A DNA stretch of 57,276 bases. Source: an uncultured Clostridia bacterium. GTDB lineage: Bacteria > Bacillota > Clostridia > TANB77 > CAG-508. Below the pieces are notes generated by a model. That model was not told where the DNA came from. It saw nothing but the letters and a program-made list of their open reading frames with translations, and made no database searches. The translations under genes were made by a program, and so were the position numbers. The stretch is taken from assembly GCA_947632035.1 (NCBI GenBank), contig CANRNR010000011.1, positions 1-57,276 of the forward strand. The letters run 5' to 3'. Every line of letters starts with the position of its first letter. Within the stretch, counting starts at the first letter, position 1. Shown one piece after another: positions 20,027-29,395 of the stretch.

Positions 20027-20752
20027 ATGTCAGGACACAGCAAATGGCATAACATTCAAGCCAAAAAAGGTAAAGCAGATGCAGCAAGAGGAAAAATATT
20101 TACAAAATTAGGAAGAGAATTATTATTAGCAGTAAAACAAGGTGGTCCTGACCCGGCAGGAAACTCAAAATTAAAAGATGTTATTGCAAAATGTAAGGCA
20201 AATAATATGCCAAATGATACAATAAATAATGCAATTAAAAAAGCTTCAGGAGCAGGAAATACAGAAAGCTACGAAGAAATTACTTATGAAGGTTATGGAA
20301 CAAATGGTGTAGCTGTTATAGTAGAAGCAAGCACAAATAACAAAAACAGAACAGCAGCAGATGTACGCCATGCTTTCGATAAAGCAGGAGGAAACTTAGG
20401 AACATCAGGTTGTGTATCATATTTATTTAATAAAAAAGGTGTTATAGTAATAGATAAAACTACTACAAAATTATCAGAAGATGATATGATGATGCTTGCA
20501 CTAGATAGTGGAGCAGAAGATTTTGAAGCATCTGATGAATGTTATGAAATAACAACAGCACCTGAAGATTTTTCAAAAGTAAGAGAAGCATTAGAAGCAC
20601 AAGGACTAGAATTTATAGAGGCAGAAGTTCAAATGGTTCCATCTACATATATCACTTTAAGTGAAACAGATGGAGAAAAAATGCAAAGATTATTAGATAT
20701 GTTAGAAGACCTAGATGATGTAATGAATGTATATCATAACTGGGATGAGTAA
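20027..20752 (+). CDS. yebC: YebC/PmpR family (TACO1-like) protein
   Basis: 241 residues, full length. The N-terminus [20 protein letters not shown] is the family hallmark, followed by domains II and III ([34 protein letters not shown]). The family was first described as transcriptional regulators, and more recent work places members at the ribosome, relieving stalling. A strong AAAGGAGG site precedes the start. A terminator follows, so it is monocistronic. Confidence 0.95.
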   Translation: MSGHSKWHNIQAKKGKADAARGKIFTKLGRELLLAVKQGGPDPAGNSKLKDVIAKCKANNMPNDTINNAIKKASGAGNTESYEEITYEGYGTNGVAVIVEASTNNKNRTAADVRHAFDKAGGNLGTSGCVSYLFNKKGVIVIDKTTTKLSEDDMMMLALDSGAEDFEASDECYEITTAPEDFSKVREALEAQGLEFIEAEVQMVPSTYITLSETDGEKMQRLLDMLEDLDDVMNVYHNWDE

Positions 20753-20831
20753 AACACAATATAACTTTAATTAGAATGCAAAAAACATAATGATTTAAAT
20801 TAATTATAAAAATAATAAAGTTCTAAAATAA

Positions 20832-20873
20832 AAAACATAGCATATATATATTTATATATAGCTATGTTTTTTT
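20832..20873 (+). terminator. Rho-independent terminator after yebC
   Basis: AAAACATAGC at 20832-20841 pairs with GCTATGTTTT at 20861-20870 and is extended by the inner TATATATA repeats. A T-tract follows. Confidence 0.8.
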
Positions 20874-20978
20874 ATTTATATGAAAAGTAATTGTTTATAT
20901 AAATAAAGTAATTATTGATATAAACAATTATTTTTAAGTAAAAAAGAATATTAATAGAAACACAAAGGAGTACAAGCA

Positions 20979-21911
20979 ATGGAAGAGCTTTTAAAGTTTT
21001 TTCCAGAGGAAATAAAGATTGCCTTAAGAAAAAGTAATTTAAATAATGTGGAAGAAATTAGAATAAGGGCCAATAAGCCAATAATTCTAAAACAAGAAAA
21101 TGAAGAATATGTTATTCAAATTATAATAACACCTGAAATGATTTTACAAATCATGCAAAAAATATGCGACAACTCTATTTATACATATCAAAACCAAATT
21201 TGTGAGGGATTTATAACTCTAAAAGGTGGGCATCGTGTTGGAATTACTGGAAATGCTGTAATGAATGATGGAAAAGTAAGTAACCTAAACTATATGAGTA
21301 GCCTTAACTTTCGTATAGCAAGGCAAATTTTTAATTGTAGTAATCAAATATTACCATTTATATTAGATACAAAAGAAAACCAAATATTTAATACACTTAT
21401 AATTTCTCCACCCGGAATAGGAAAAACCACCGTCTTAAGAGATCTTATAAGAAAAATTAGTAATGGTATTCCAGAAATGAGCTTTAAAGGCATTACAGTT
21501 GGTGTTGTTGATGAAAGAGGAGAATTATCTGCCACAGATAAAGGTGTTGCACAAAATGATTTAGGAATAAGAACAGACATTATAAACAACATTCCAAAGG
21601 CTATTGGAATGAAAATGTTAATTCGTTCAATGGCTCCAAAGGTAATTGTAGCAGATGAAATAGGAAGTAAAGAGGATATTGAAGCAATAGAATATGCAAT
21701 TACTTCAGGTGTAAAAGGAATTTTTACAGCACATGGTGCAAGTTTAGAGGAAATAAGACAAAACCCAATATTAAATAAACTAATTTTAGAAAATAGAATA
21801 GATAGAATTATTTTATTAGATAAAATGAGAAAAGCACATTTAATTTATGAAAAAAATATTAATCTTTATGTAAAAACAAAAGAGGAGGAGAGCAATTATG
21901 TTTGTTTTTAA
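20979..21911 (+). CDS. spoIIIAA: Stage III sporulation protein AA, ATPase
   Basis: 310 residues, first gene of the spoIIIA operon. A type II/IV secretion-type ATPase thought to power the mother-cell to forespore channel. Walker A is SPPGIGKTTVL near 142-152, Walker B KVIVADEIGS near 225-234, and GGHRVGITG marks the N-terminal domain. A clear AAAGGAG site precedes the start. It overlaps spoIIIAB by 14 bases, indicating coupling. In Bacillus the operon is sigma-E controlled; I could not define that promoter here. Confidence 0.95.
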   Translation: MEELLKFFPEEIKIALRKSNLNNVEEIRIRANKPIILKQENEEYVIQIIITPEMILQIMQKICDNSIYTYQNQICEGFITLKGGHRVGITGNAVMNDGKVSNLNYMSSLNFRIARQIFNCSNQILPFILDTKENQIFNTLIISPPGIGKTTVLRDLIRKISNGIPEMSFKGITVGVVDERGELSATDKGVAQNDLGIRTDIINNIPKAIGMKMLIRSMAPKVIVADEIGSKEDIEAIEYAITSGVKGIFTAHGASLEEIRQNPILNKLILENRIDRIILLDKMRKAHLIYEKNINLYVKTKEEESNYVCF

Positions 21912-22407
21912 AATGTTTTTATTAAGTTTTATTGTAAGTGCAAGTAGTGGAATAGGAATTTTACTTTCTAACAAATATTCAAATAGAGAAAAAGAAATTA
22001 AAGAAATGAAAAGTGCACTAAATATGTTTCTAACTAAAATTAAATTTACATATGAGCCAATACCAAATTTATTTATGGAAATATCAAATAAAATTGGTGG
22101 AAATGTTGGAATGATATTTTCAAGAGCAAGCACAAGAATGAAGGAAGAAACAGCAGGAGATGCATGGCAAAATGCTTTGGACGATGTAGAACATAATTTT
22201 AATGCAGAAGATATTTCAGTTCTTAAAAGTTTGAGCAAACTACTTGGACAAACAGATTTAGATGGTCAAATAAGCCAAATTGAAGTAGTAAATCAATTTT
22301 TAACATCACAATTAGATAATGCTTCAGAAGAAAAAAAGAAAAATGAAAAAATGTATAGAACTTTAGGAATTATAACTGGGCTTACAATAGCAGTTATACT
22401 CATCTAA
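21898..22407 (+). CDS. spoIIIAB: Stage III sporulation protein AB
   Basis: 169 residues, as usual. An N-terminal membrane helix and a C-terminal one (GIITGLTIAVILI) flank a helical GspF-like domain, consistent with the secretion-system-like SpoIIIA complex. The segment SSGIGILLSNKYSNREKEIK is typical. The ribosome site GAGGAGGAG lies inside the end of spoIIIAA. Confidence 0.92.
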   Translation: MFVFKMFLLSFIVSASSGIGILLSNKYSNREKEIKEMKSALNMFLTKIKFTYEPIPNLFMEISNKIGGNVGMIFSRASTRMKEETAGDAWQNALDDVEHNFNAEDISVLKSLSKLLGQTDLDGQISQIEVVNQFLTSQLDNASEEKKKNEKMYRTLGIITGLTIAVILI

Positions 22408-22503
22408 ATTGAAAGTAAAAATATAATTTTTATATACTTTATTAAATTGAAAATATTTATATAGTAAGAAATAAAATTGATAAAAAAAGAAAGGGGCAAG
22501 TAA

Positions 22504-22698
22504 ATGGACATAAGTTTATTGTTTAAAATAGCAGCTATTGGAATTTTAGTAGCTGTACTTTATCAAGTATTAGTAAGAGCAGGTAGAGAAGACCAAGCTA
22601 TGATGACAACTCTTGCAGGTTTAATTATTGTACTTACCTTAGTAATTAAAGAAATTAGCACATTATTTACAACTGTTAGAACTATGTTTGGACTATGA
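22504..22698 (+). CDS. spoIIIAC: Stage III sporulation protein AC
   Basis: 64 residues, two membrane helices, the expected size for this small SpoIIIA subunit. It begins MDISLLFKIAAIGILVAVLY, typical of the family, and ends TMFGL. An AAAGGGG site precedes it. A 139-base gap with an 8-bp inverted repeat (AAACTGCT/AGCAGTTT) separates it from spoIIIAD, an unusual spacing for this operon. Confidence 0.92.
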   Translation: MDISLLFKIAAIGILVAVLYQVLVRAGREDQAMMTTLAGLIIVLTLVIKEISTLFTTVRTMFGL

Positions 22699-22837
22699 AC
22701 TTTAAAACAGTCTAAATAAAATGTAATAATTTTATTGCACATAATGTATTGAAAATTATAGTTTTAGAAATAATGAAAGGATAAACTGCTATAAAGCAAA
22801 ATATTTACATTTAAAATAAGCAGTTTGAACAAGAAAT

Positions 22838-23225
22838 ATGGATATTATAAAAATAATTGGAATAGGGCTTATTGCACTAATTATCATTGTAATAATAAAG
22901 CAATATAGACCAGAATTTGTAATTTATATTTCATTAATAGCAGGAGCTTTAATTTTAGTTTTAATAATGGACAAGATAGAGCCAATTATAGAACTGCTAA
23001 CAACAATATCGAATAAAACAGCAATAAATAACGAGTTTCTAAAATTACTACTTAAAATAACTGGGATTGCTTTTTTGACAGAATTTGCAGTTAGCATTTG
23101 CAAAGATAGCCGGAGAAAGCGCAATAGCTAGCAAGGTTGATTTAGGAGGAAAAGTAATTATTATTTCTATGTCAATTCCAATTATAGCAAGTCTTTTGGA
23201 AACTGTAGTTCAAGTCTTACCTTAA
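22838..23225 (+). CDS. spoIIIAD: Stage III sporulation protein AD, +1 recoded at CGG
   Basis: 128 residues when read through, close to the usual 128-133. The zero frame gives 91 normal residues ending FAVSICKDS, then CGG at 23111-23113, five odd codons and TAG. Skipping the C gives GGA GAA AGC GCA ATA, so ICKDSGESAIASKVDLGGKV and a normal C-terminus LETVVQVLP to 23225. The Gly of the CKD(A/S)GE motif is conserved in the family as I know it. Polytopic membrane subunit of the SpoIIIA channel. Loss would be expected to block sporulation, so a functional operon requires either recoding or an error in the sequence. The ribosome binding site is weak. Confidence 0.75.
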
Positions 23226-23238
23226 AAAGGAGATATAA

Positions 23239-24469
23239 ATGAAAAAATTATTGAAAATACTTTTTCTAAGCCTCGTATTTTTATTAATATCAAATATAAG
23301 CTTTGCCTCTAACGCAAGAAATTTAAATAACATAAAACTCGCCTCTAATACAAAAAATTCAAGTAATCAAAGTAAAACCAATGAAAACCAATCAGAAGAA
23401 ATATTGAAATCACAAAAGGAAAGTTTAAATATAGGTGCATTTATTAAAGAAACAAAAAAGTACACGGAAGATAGTTTAGAAGGAATTGACTTAAATGATC
23501 TTTTTAGTAATGCTATTGCGGGAAAAATTGACAATAAGACTATCTTAGGGAGCATTTCTAAAATAGCACGGCAAAGAAGTTTTAGATTGCATCAAGGTTT
23601 TAGGCAGTATTGTGATTATTATTGTTATACATAGTATTTTAAAGAGTATAAGCGAAGGTTTAGAAAATAAAAGCATTTCACAAATTACATATTATGTGCA
23701 GTACATTTTAATTGTAACACTTATTATGAGCAACTTTGCAGACATAATAAATATGATAAGGACAAGCATTAGCAATTTAGTTGGCTTTATGAATAGTTTA
23801 GTACCAATTTTAATTACTCTTATGCTAACTACTGGAAGCATTACATCAGCAGGATTATTGGAGCCAATAATATTATTTATAATAACATTTATTGGAAACT
23901 TTATTACTTCAATTATAATTCCATTTGTACTAATTTCAACAGCACTTAGCATTGTATCAAAAGTATCTAGTAAAATTCAAATAGACAAGCTTTCTAAGTT
24001 CTTCAATTCCACAGTAGTATGGATTTTAGGAATTACTTTAACACTATTTGTAGGAATAATCTCAGTAGAAGGAAGCTTAAGTAGTACAGTAGATGGAATA
24101 ACAGCAAAAACAGCAAAGGCAGCAGTTTCAAATTTTATACCTGTTGTTGGTAAAATTTTAGGAGATGCAGTAGATACAGTAATAGGTTGTAGCAACATTC
24201 TAAAAAATGCTCTTGGCTTAGTTGGGGTAATTGTTGTAATAGGAATTTGCATTTCACCAATTATAAAGCTTGCAGTTCTTATGGGGCTCTACTATCTGGC
24301 AGGCGCATTGTGTCAACCTATTGCAGACGAAAAAATAGTTAAGCTATTAGATGAAATGGGAGGTACATTTAAACTTTTGCTTGCTATAATGTGTAGCATT
24401 TCAGTAATGCTCATTGTTGGAACAACATTAGTAGTAAAAGTTACAAACACCGGGCTTATGTATAGATAA
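23239..24469 (+). CDS. spoIIIAE: Stage III sporulation protein AE, +1 recoded at CGG
   Basis: About 409 residues when read through, near the usual 390-410. A signal peptide (about 1-23), a polar segment, then many membrane helices with IVIIIVIHSILKSISEGLEN and later TKTAKAAVSNFIPVVGKILG, typical of SpoIIIAE. The break is codon 111, CGG at 23569-23571. The zero frame runs 20 unrelated codons to a stop, whereas GGC AAA GAA GTT TTA (GKEVLDCIKVLGSI) joins smoothly to the downstream half. It starts 13 bases after spoIIIAD with an AAAAGGAG site. This is the second CGG break in adjacent sporulation genes. Confidence 0.75.
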
Positions 24470-24554
24470 TTAGGTAAGGAGGAAAACAAGTAGCTCTAAA
24501 CAATTAAAACAAATTTAAATAAATAAGAGTAATCTTGTAACTAATGAAAATGGT

Positions 24555-25274
24555 ATGGAATGGATAAGTAGTTGGATTCAAGGTATCATAATTGCAGTAA
24601 TAATAGGAACTATAATAGAAATGATACTACCAGAAGGAAATAGTAAAAAATATATAAAAGTAGTAATAGGAATATATATTTTATGCTCAATAATTTCACC
24701 AGTAATTACAAAAATAACTAAGAAAGAAATACAGCTTTCAAATATTTTAAATTTAGAAGAATATATTGAAACTTCTAATAGTAAAACTTATGAGAATTTG
24801 AATAATAATCAAGATACTCAAATAAGAAGTATTTATGAAGAACAATTAAAACAAGATATGAAGGAAAAAATCGCATCTAAAGGCTATGAAACTTTAAGTA
24901 TTTATCTAAGTATAGCAAATGATAAGCAATATACAATAGAAAAAGTTGAGCTAAATGTACGAAAGCAAAATGAAAACTTAAATGAAGAAGATATAGAAAA
25001 ATCAAATATAGAAAATTCAGAAGGTTCAAATAAAAACGACAAAGAATTAGTAGAAAAAATAGAAGATGTAGAAATAAAAGTTCAAAACGAAAATTCAAAA
25101 AATAATTCTAATATACAAAAAAATAATTCGACCATGCAAGAAAATCAAAATAATAGAAACGATTCACAAGAAAATATAAATAATGAAAGTATTAGTAAAA
25201 AAGAAAAAGATGAGCTTAAAGAATATTTAAGTAGCATTTATGCAATAAAAAAAGAAAATATTAACATAAATTGA
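24555..25274 (+). CDS. spoIIIAF: Stage III sporulation protein AF
   Basis: 239 residues, longer than the usual about 200 because of an Asn/Lys/Glu-rich insert (about 140-220). It begins with the family pattern MEWISSWIQGIIIAVIIGTI and a second membrane helix, then a soluble domain with YIETSNSKTYENL. No clear ribosome site lies directly upstream. The only strong one (AAGGAGG at 24477) is about 70 bases away, so the start is less certain. It ends in TGA overlapping the spoIIIAG leader. Confidence 0.88.
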   Translation: MEWISSWIQGIIIAVIIGTIIEMILPEGNSKKYIKVVIGIYILCSIISPVITKITKKEIQLSNILNLEEYIETSNSKTYENLNNNQDTQIRSIYEEQLKQDMKEKIASKGYETLSIYLSIANDKQYTIEKVELNVRKQNENLNEEDIEKSNIENSEGSNKNDKELVEKIEDVEIKVQNENSKNNSNIQKNNSTMQENQNNRNDSQENINNESISKKEKDELKEYLSSIYAIKKENININ

Positions 25275-25291
25275 GCAAGGAGGGAATATAT

Positions 25292-25951
25292 ATGTTAATG
25301 GACAAGATAAAAGCATTTTTTAATAAAGGAAAAGATACGAATAGCGATAGTAATGCACTTGAAAAAGCAAATACAAAACTTAGTGACAAGAAAAAGATTG
25401 AAAATTTAGTAGTATTTGTAATCATTTTAATAATAACACTTATAATAATAAATTTAATTATAGGAGATGGAAAAGAAAGTGTAAAAAATCCTGCAACAGA
25501 TTCTAACAAAAAATTAGCAGTGGCAAATGAAGAAACGGTAAATATGGCAAGTGTAAATTCACAAGATGAGTTAACAGTAAAATTAGAACAAATACTAGAA
25601 AAAATTCAAGGTGTAGGAAAAGTAAAGGTGCTTATTACATATTCACAAACAAGTCAAACAGTACCTATGTACAATGAAGATACATCACAAAAAGACACAG
25701 AAGAGACTGACACAAGTGGTGGCAAAAGAAAAATAATAGAAACAGATGTAAAAAAAGACATAATTTATGAAGAAGCAGATGGAGAGAAAGTTCCAATAAC
25801 TCAAAGTATAATTAGTCCAAAAGTAGAAGGAGCAATAATTACTGCTGAAGGTGCCGGAAACGCCACAACGAAGGCAAATATAATTCAAGCAGTAGAAGCT
25901 GTAACAGGTATTGCTTCACACAAAATTCAAGTATTCGCAATGGAGGTATAG
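25292..25951 (+). CDS. spoIIIAG: Stage III sporulation protein AG
   Basis: 219 residues from the ATG at 25292, which has AAGGAGG at 25276-25282. One membrane helix (about 39-60) and a ring-forming ectodomain containing LEQILEKIQGVGKVKVLITY and EGAIITAEGAGNATTKANI. SpoIIIAG oligomers form the large ring in the intermembrane space of the sporulation channel. Position and size are normal. Confidence 0.93.
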   Translation: MLMDKIKAFFNKGKDTNSDSNALEKANTKLSDKKKIENLVVFVIILIITLIIINLIIGDGKESVKNPATDSNKKLAVANEETVNMASVNSQDELTVKLEQILEKIQGVGKVKVLITYSQTSQTVPMYNEDTSQKDTEETDTSGGKRKIIETDVKKDIIYEEADGEKVPITQSIISPKVEGAIITAEGAGNATTKANIIQAVEAVTGIASHKIQVFAMEV

Positions 25952-25957
25952 AAAAAA

Positions 25958-26662
25958 ATGAAAAATTTAAAGAAAAGTCAATTAATTATTTTTGTTATAG
26001 CACTTATGCTAGTTACAGCAGGTTATTTGAATTTTACGAATAATAATAACTTGATACCAACAAGCAGTCTAGCAGATTCTGAAGAAATGGCAAGTATAGG
26101 AGATGCAAGGCTTGTAAATGCAAATCAAATGGGAGAAAATGCTAATAATACAAATAAAAGTGAAGTAGCAACTAATAATAATCTTCAAAATTCTCAAACT
26201 ACTAATTCTATACAAGCAAATGGAAATAATCAAACAAGCGCAAATAATCAAAATAATCAAATGAATCAAAATACTCAAAGTAGTCAATCAAGCCAAACAA
26301 ATGCAAATATAGAAGATAGCTATTTTACACAGTCAAGATTAGACAGAGATAATATGTATTCTCAAATGTTAGATAATTACCAAAAAATATTGGAAAATGA
26401 AGGCTTGAATTCAGATGAAAAATCGAAGGCACAAACAGAGATAAAAAGAATTTCTGAAGAAAAAAACGCAATTATGATAGCAGAAAACTTAATTAAAACA
26501 AAAGGTTTTGAAGACATTGTTTTATTTGTAAACAATGGAAATGTTAGTGCAGTAGTAAAAGAAGAACAACTAGATGAAAATAAAATTGCTCAAATACAAA
26601 ATATAATTACAAGAGAATTAAATGTAGAAGTTAAAAAGATAAATGTAAGTAATAAAAAATAG
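25958..26662 (+). CDS. spoIIIAH: Stage III sporulation protein AH
   Basis: 234 residues. An N-terminal membrane helix (about 6-24), a long Asn/Gln/Ser-rich low-complexity linker (about 55-115), then the conserved ectodomain YFTQSRLDRDNMYSQMLDNY ending in a YscJ-like fold (GFEDIVLFVNNGNVSAVVK). In Bacillus, SpoIIIAH binds SpoIIQ across the intermembrane space. It lies 6 bases after spoIIIAG. Last gene of the operon. Confidence 0.93.
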   Translation: MKNLKKSQLIIFVIALMLVTAGYLNFTNNNNLIPTSSLADSEEMASIGDARLVNANQMGENANNTNKSEVATNNNLQNSQTTNSIQANGNNQTSANNQNNQMNQNTQSSQSSQTNANIEDSYFTQSRLDRDNMYSQMLDNYQKILENEGLNSDEKSKAQTEIKRISEEKNAIMIAENLIKTKGFEDIVLFVNNGNVSAVVKEEQLDENKIAQIQNIITRELNVEVKKINVSNKK

Positions 26663-26797
26663 TATAGCAAAACATATTTCTTATATATGAAAATAACTGG
26701 CCTCAAAATCTAAATGGATTTAAAAAATCCAATTTCTTAAAAATACTGATAAATATACAGGTTTAGGTTTTGGTAGAATTTATTTTTTACTAAATAT

Positions 26798-27031
26798 CTA
26801 ACCAAAATCTAACCAATTTTTCATAAGAAGTTGAAGAGTCGCTTTCCTCAATTTCTTTTTTGTTTCAAAAGCACTTGTAATTGCTTGAGCTGAAAGTTGT
26901 TTTGACTTACTATCTAAATGAGCATATATATTTGCTGTTGTAGAAAAATTAGAATGACCTAACCACTCTTGTATTGCTTTCATAGGAATACCTTTAGCAA
27001 GTAATAAACTAGCACACGAATGTATATTCAT
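26798..27031 (-). pseudogene. C-terminal fragment of a phage/ICE tyrosine recombinase
   Basis: 77 residues matching the end of phage-type integrases: HSCASLLLAKGIPMKAIQEW, then LGHSNFSTTANIYAHLD with the catalytic His and Tyr. The catalytic Arg of the expected HDLRHSCAS is lost because the sequence diverges just before IHSC, at about 27022. All upstream domains are missing. It lies right after the spoIIIA operon and overlaps the start of the next plus-strand gene, marking a recombination junction of an old element. Confidence 0.85.
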
Positions 27032-27364
27032 TATGTGGAAAATATAGGTGCTATGCTTATAAATTTTTTAAATGCAGACTTTACTAATTATGAAACTGCA
27101 TATAATACTTTCTTCTATGCTTATGGTTATGAGTTAGTAAAAGAATATGTACCAAATAGTTATTTAAAAAATGATAAATTTATTGATGATATAACATTTA
27201 GAAAAATCATAAAAGATATATATGATACTGGTAGCGATAGATTTATTGAATGGCAAGAAAATTTTAGAAAATGTGTAGATAAAGAGGCAAAAGAAAAGAT
27301 AAATCAAATGAAAAAAGGAAAACTTACAGAAAATGAAGTTCATAAGTGGGTTAGTAGAAAATAA
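27020..27364 (+). CDS. Phage-type hypothetical protein, probably truncated at its 5' end
   Basis: 114 residues without a clear ribosome binding site. The first codons overlap the integrase fragment on the other strand, so the true N-terminus was probably lost at the same junction. NFLNADFTNYETAYNTFFYA and VKEYVPNSYLKND resemble, from memory, hypothetical proteins of clostridial prophages and ICEs. Highly charged C-terminus. It may be expressed only by chance. Confidence 0.4.
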   Translation: MYIHYVENIGAMLINFLNADFTNYETAYNTFFYAYGYELVKEYVPNSYLKNDKFIDDITFRKIIKDIYDTGSDRFIEWQENFRKCVDKEAKEKINQMKKGKLTENEVHKWVSRK

Positions 27365-27465
27365 ATAAAATATTGATTTTTTGAGATTTTATTGTTACAA
27401 TTTATTTAGAAAAATAGTAAGTTATTGAAAAACATATAAAATTATAAATAAAGTTTAAGGGAGAA

Positions 27466-27719
27466 ATGAAAAATATAATATTAACAGGTGCTGCAAACGG
27501 TGTAGGAAAAGCTGTTGCAGAATTATTAAGTAATAAAAAATTAATATTATTAGATATAGACGAAAATAATTTGAAATATTTAGCAGAAAGACTTAATTCG
27601 GATTACTATGTTTGTGATGTTTCAGATGAGCAACAGAGCAAATTTGTATTCCGAATGCTGGACATATAAATAGTGAGAGTGGATATGATACATTTGAAGA
27701 GATAGGAAACTATTTATAA
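27466..27719 (+). pseudogene. Chimeric remnant: SDR N-terminus joined to a hydrolase C-terminus
   Basis: Residues 1 to about 58 are the Rossmann start of a short-chain dehydrogenase (NIILTGAANGVGKAVAELL, then LLDIDENNLKYL and YYVCDVSD). The sequence then switches, in another frame from 27648, to IPNAGHINSESGYDTFEEIG and ends at TAA 27719. That tail is typical of RBBP9/YdeN-type serine hydrolases, including the catalytic His in AGHIN. Neither half is complete. The frame change here is not at CGG. Confidence 0.7.
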
Positions 27720-27784
27720 TGCAAATGGAATTCTTACAAATAAATTACAGTATGTTATAATCAAAGCAGAAAGAAGGTATGTTT

Positions 27785-28549
27785 ATGGAGGAAAAGAAAG
27801 TTATACTTGTAACAGGTGGAGCAAGTGGAATTGGTTTTGGCACAATAGAATATTTATTAGAACAAGGAAAATATGAAGTTATTTCATTTTCAAGAGGAGA
27901 AAAGAATATAAATCTAGCAAAAGAAAAATTGAAAGAAAAAGCAGATAGTGTTTTATTTCTTCAAGGAGATATAAGTAATGAAGATGATTGCAAAAAAGTT
28001 TTTGAGGAAATTGATAATAAATATGGTAAGCTAGATGGATTAGTTAATTCAGCAGGTATTATAAAATTAGGTGGATTAGAAGAACAAACATTAGAACAAT
28101 GGAATAATTCAATTAATGTAAATCTAACAGGAATATTTTTATTATCAAAAATATTATTACCGTTACTAAAAAAAGGTACGAATGCATCAATATTAAATAT
28201 ATCATCTATACATTCAGAAAAGCCAGGAGGTTCAATAGCATACTGTACTAGTAAAGCAGGATTAGATATGTTAACAAAATTTATGGCACAAGATTTAACT
28301 AAATATAAAATTCGTGTAAATAGTATCAACCCTGCTTTTGTAGAAAGTAATATTTATTTAAACAGTGGAGATTATACAGAATCAGAATACAAAGAACTAA
28401 TTAAAAAAAGAAATTCAACCTATCCACTAGGAAGAATTGGAAATGTATATGATGATATTGCACCTCTTGTTGAATTTTTACTATCAGATAAATCCTTATG
28501 GACAACCGGTTCAATTTATGTTGTAGATGGTGGAAAATCATTATTTTAA
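27785..28549 (+). CDS. Short-chain dehydrogenase/reductase
   Basis: 254 residues from the ATG at 27785, which fits the AAGG site better than the ATG two codons earlier. Classical SDR: cofactor motif VTGGASGIGFG near residues 8-18, NSAGI (NNAG equivalent), catalytic Ser in ISSIHSEKPGG, YCTSK with Tyr and Lys, and RVNSINPAFVESN. The C-terminal LWTTGSIYVVDGGKS is typical. NAD(P)-dependent oxidoreductase, substrate unknown. Next to an inositol monophosphatase-like gene, perhaps one sugar- or polyol-handling unit. Confidence 0.9.
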   Translation: MEEKKVILVTGGASGIGFGTIEYLLEQGKYEVISFSRGEKNINLAKEKLKEKADSVLFLQGDISNEDDCKKVFEEIDNKYGKLDGLVNSAGIIKLGGLEEQTLEQWNNSINVNLTGIFLLSKILLPLLKKGTNASILNISSIHSEKPGGSIAYCTSKAGLDMLTKFMAQDLTKYKIRVNSINPAFVESNIYLNSGDYTESEYKELIKKRNSTYPLGRIGNVYDDIAPLVEFLLSDKSLWTTGSIYVVDGGKSLF

Positions 28550-28568
28550 AATTATGGAGGATATAATA

Positions 28569-29366
28569 ATGTATATTTTTAATGATAGAACTAGATTAGC
28601 GATAAAGTTAGCTAGAGAGGCAGGAAATGAAGTAAAAAAAATCTTGCACGAAGATAATATATATACCAAAGAAAAAGGTTTGAATGACGTAGTTACAATA
28701 GCTGATACTACAAGCGAAAATATAATTGTTAAAAAGATTGAAGAGTGCTTTCCTTATGATAAAATAATTGCAGAAGAAGGTGGAGAATATCAGAGTGGTA
28801 GCACCGAATATTCTTGGGCGATAGATCCATTAGATGGGACAATGAATTTTTCAAGAAATATGCCTTATTATTGTGTTAGTATTGGCTTTTTGAAAAATAA
28901 TAGACCTGAAGGTGGCGCAGTATACATCCCTGAACTGGATGAGTTATATTATTGTGAAAGAGGAAAAGGTGCTTATTGTAATGATAAAAAAATACAAGTA
29001 TCTAATATTGAAAATATTAATGATTCATTAGCTACAATTGGATTTAACAATCGTTACCCAGAAAAAAGAGACTTCTTTAATAAAATACATGATAATGGAA
29101 TGTATAAAATGCAAAATATAGAAAAACTTTTTTCAACTGTAATATCATTATGCTATGTAGCATCTGGGAAAATAGAAGCTCATTTTGAATTGTATTGTTT
29201 CTTATGGGATATATGTGTAGGATCACTATTAGTTGAAGAAGCTGGTGGCAAATGCAATTCATTAGATTATACTGATATTGATTATTCAAAAATTGATAAG
29301 CAAACAATTATAGCAACAAATAAAAAAATTCATTCTGAATTTGGAAATTTAATAAACATACTTTAA
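28569..29366 (+). CDS. Inositol monophosphatase family protein
   Basis: 265 residues from the ATG at 28569 with GGAGG at 28556-28560 inside the end of the SDR gene. Metal-site motifs: AEEGG, the signature WAIDPLDGTMNFSRNMPYYC, and WDICVGSLLVEEAGG near the C-terminus. A Li-sensitive-type Mg phosphatase of the FIG/IMPase family. The substrate could be inositol phosphate, a sugar phosphate or PAP. The translational overlap suggests co-function with the SDR. Confidence 0.92.
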   Translation: MYIFNDRTRLAIKLAREAGNEVKKILHEDNIYTKEKGLNDVVTIADTTSENIIVKKIEECFPYDKIIAEEGGEYQSGSTEYSWAIDPLDGTMNFSRNMPYYCVSIGFLKNNRPEGGAVYIPELDELYYCERGKGAYCNDKKIQVSNIENINDSLATIGFNNRYPEKRDFFNKIHDNGMYKMQNIEKLFSTVISLCYVASGKIEAHFELYCFLWDICVGSLLVEEAGGKCNSLDYTDIDYSKIDKQTIIATNKKIHSEFGNLINIL

Positions 29367-29369
29367 AAG

Positions 29370-29395
29370 GTATTCAGAATGCTGGACATATAAAT
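29370..29395 (+). repeat. 26-bp direct repeat copy of a hydrolase gene end
   Basis: These 26 bases match 27646-27671 at 25 of 26 positions and encode the same IxNAGHIN segment of an RBBP9-type hydrolase. The two copies bracket the intact SDR and IMPase genes. Confidence 0.75.
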
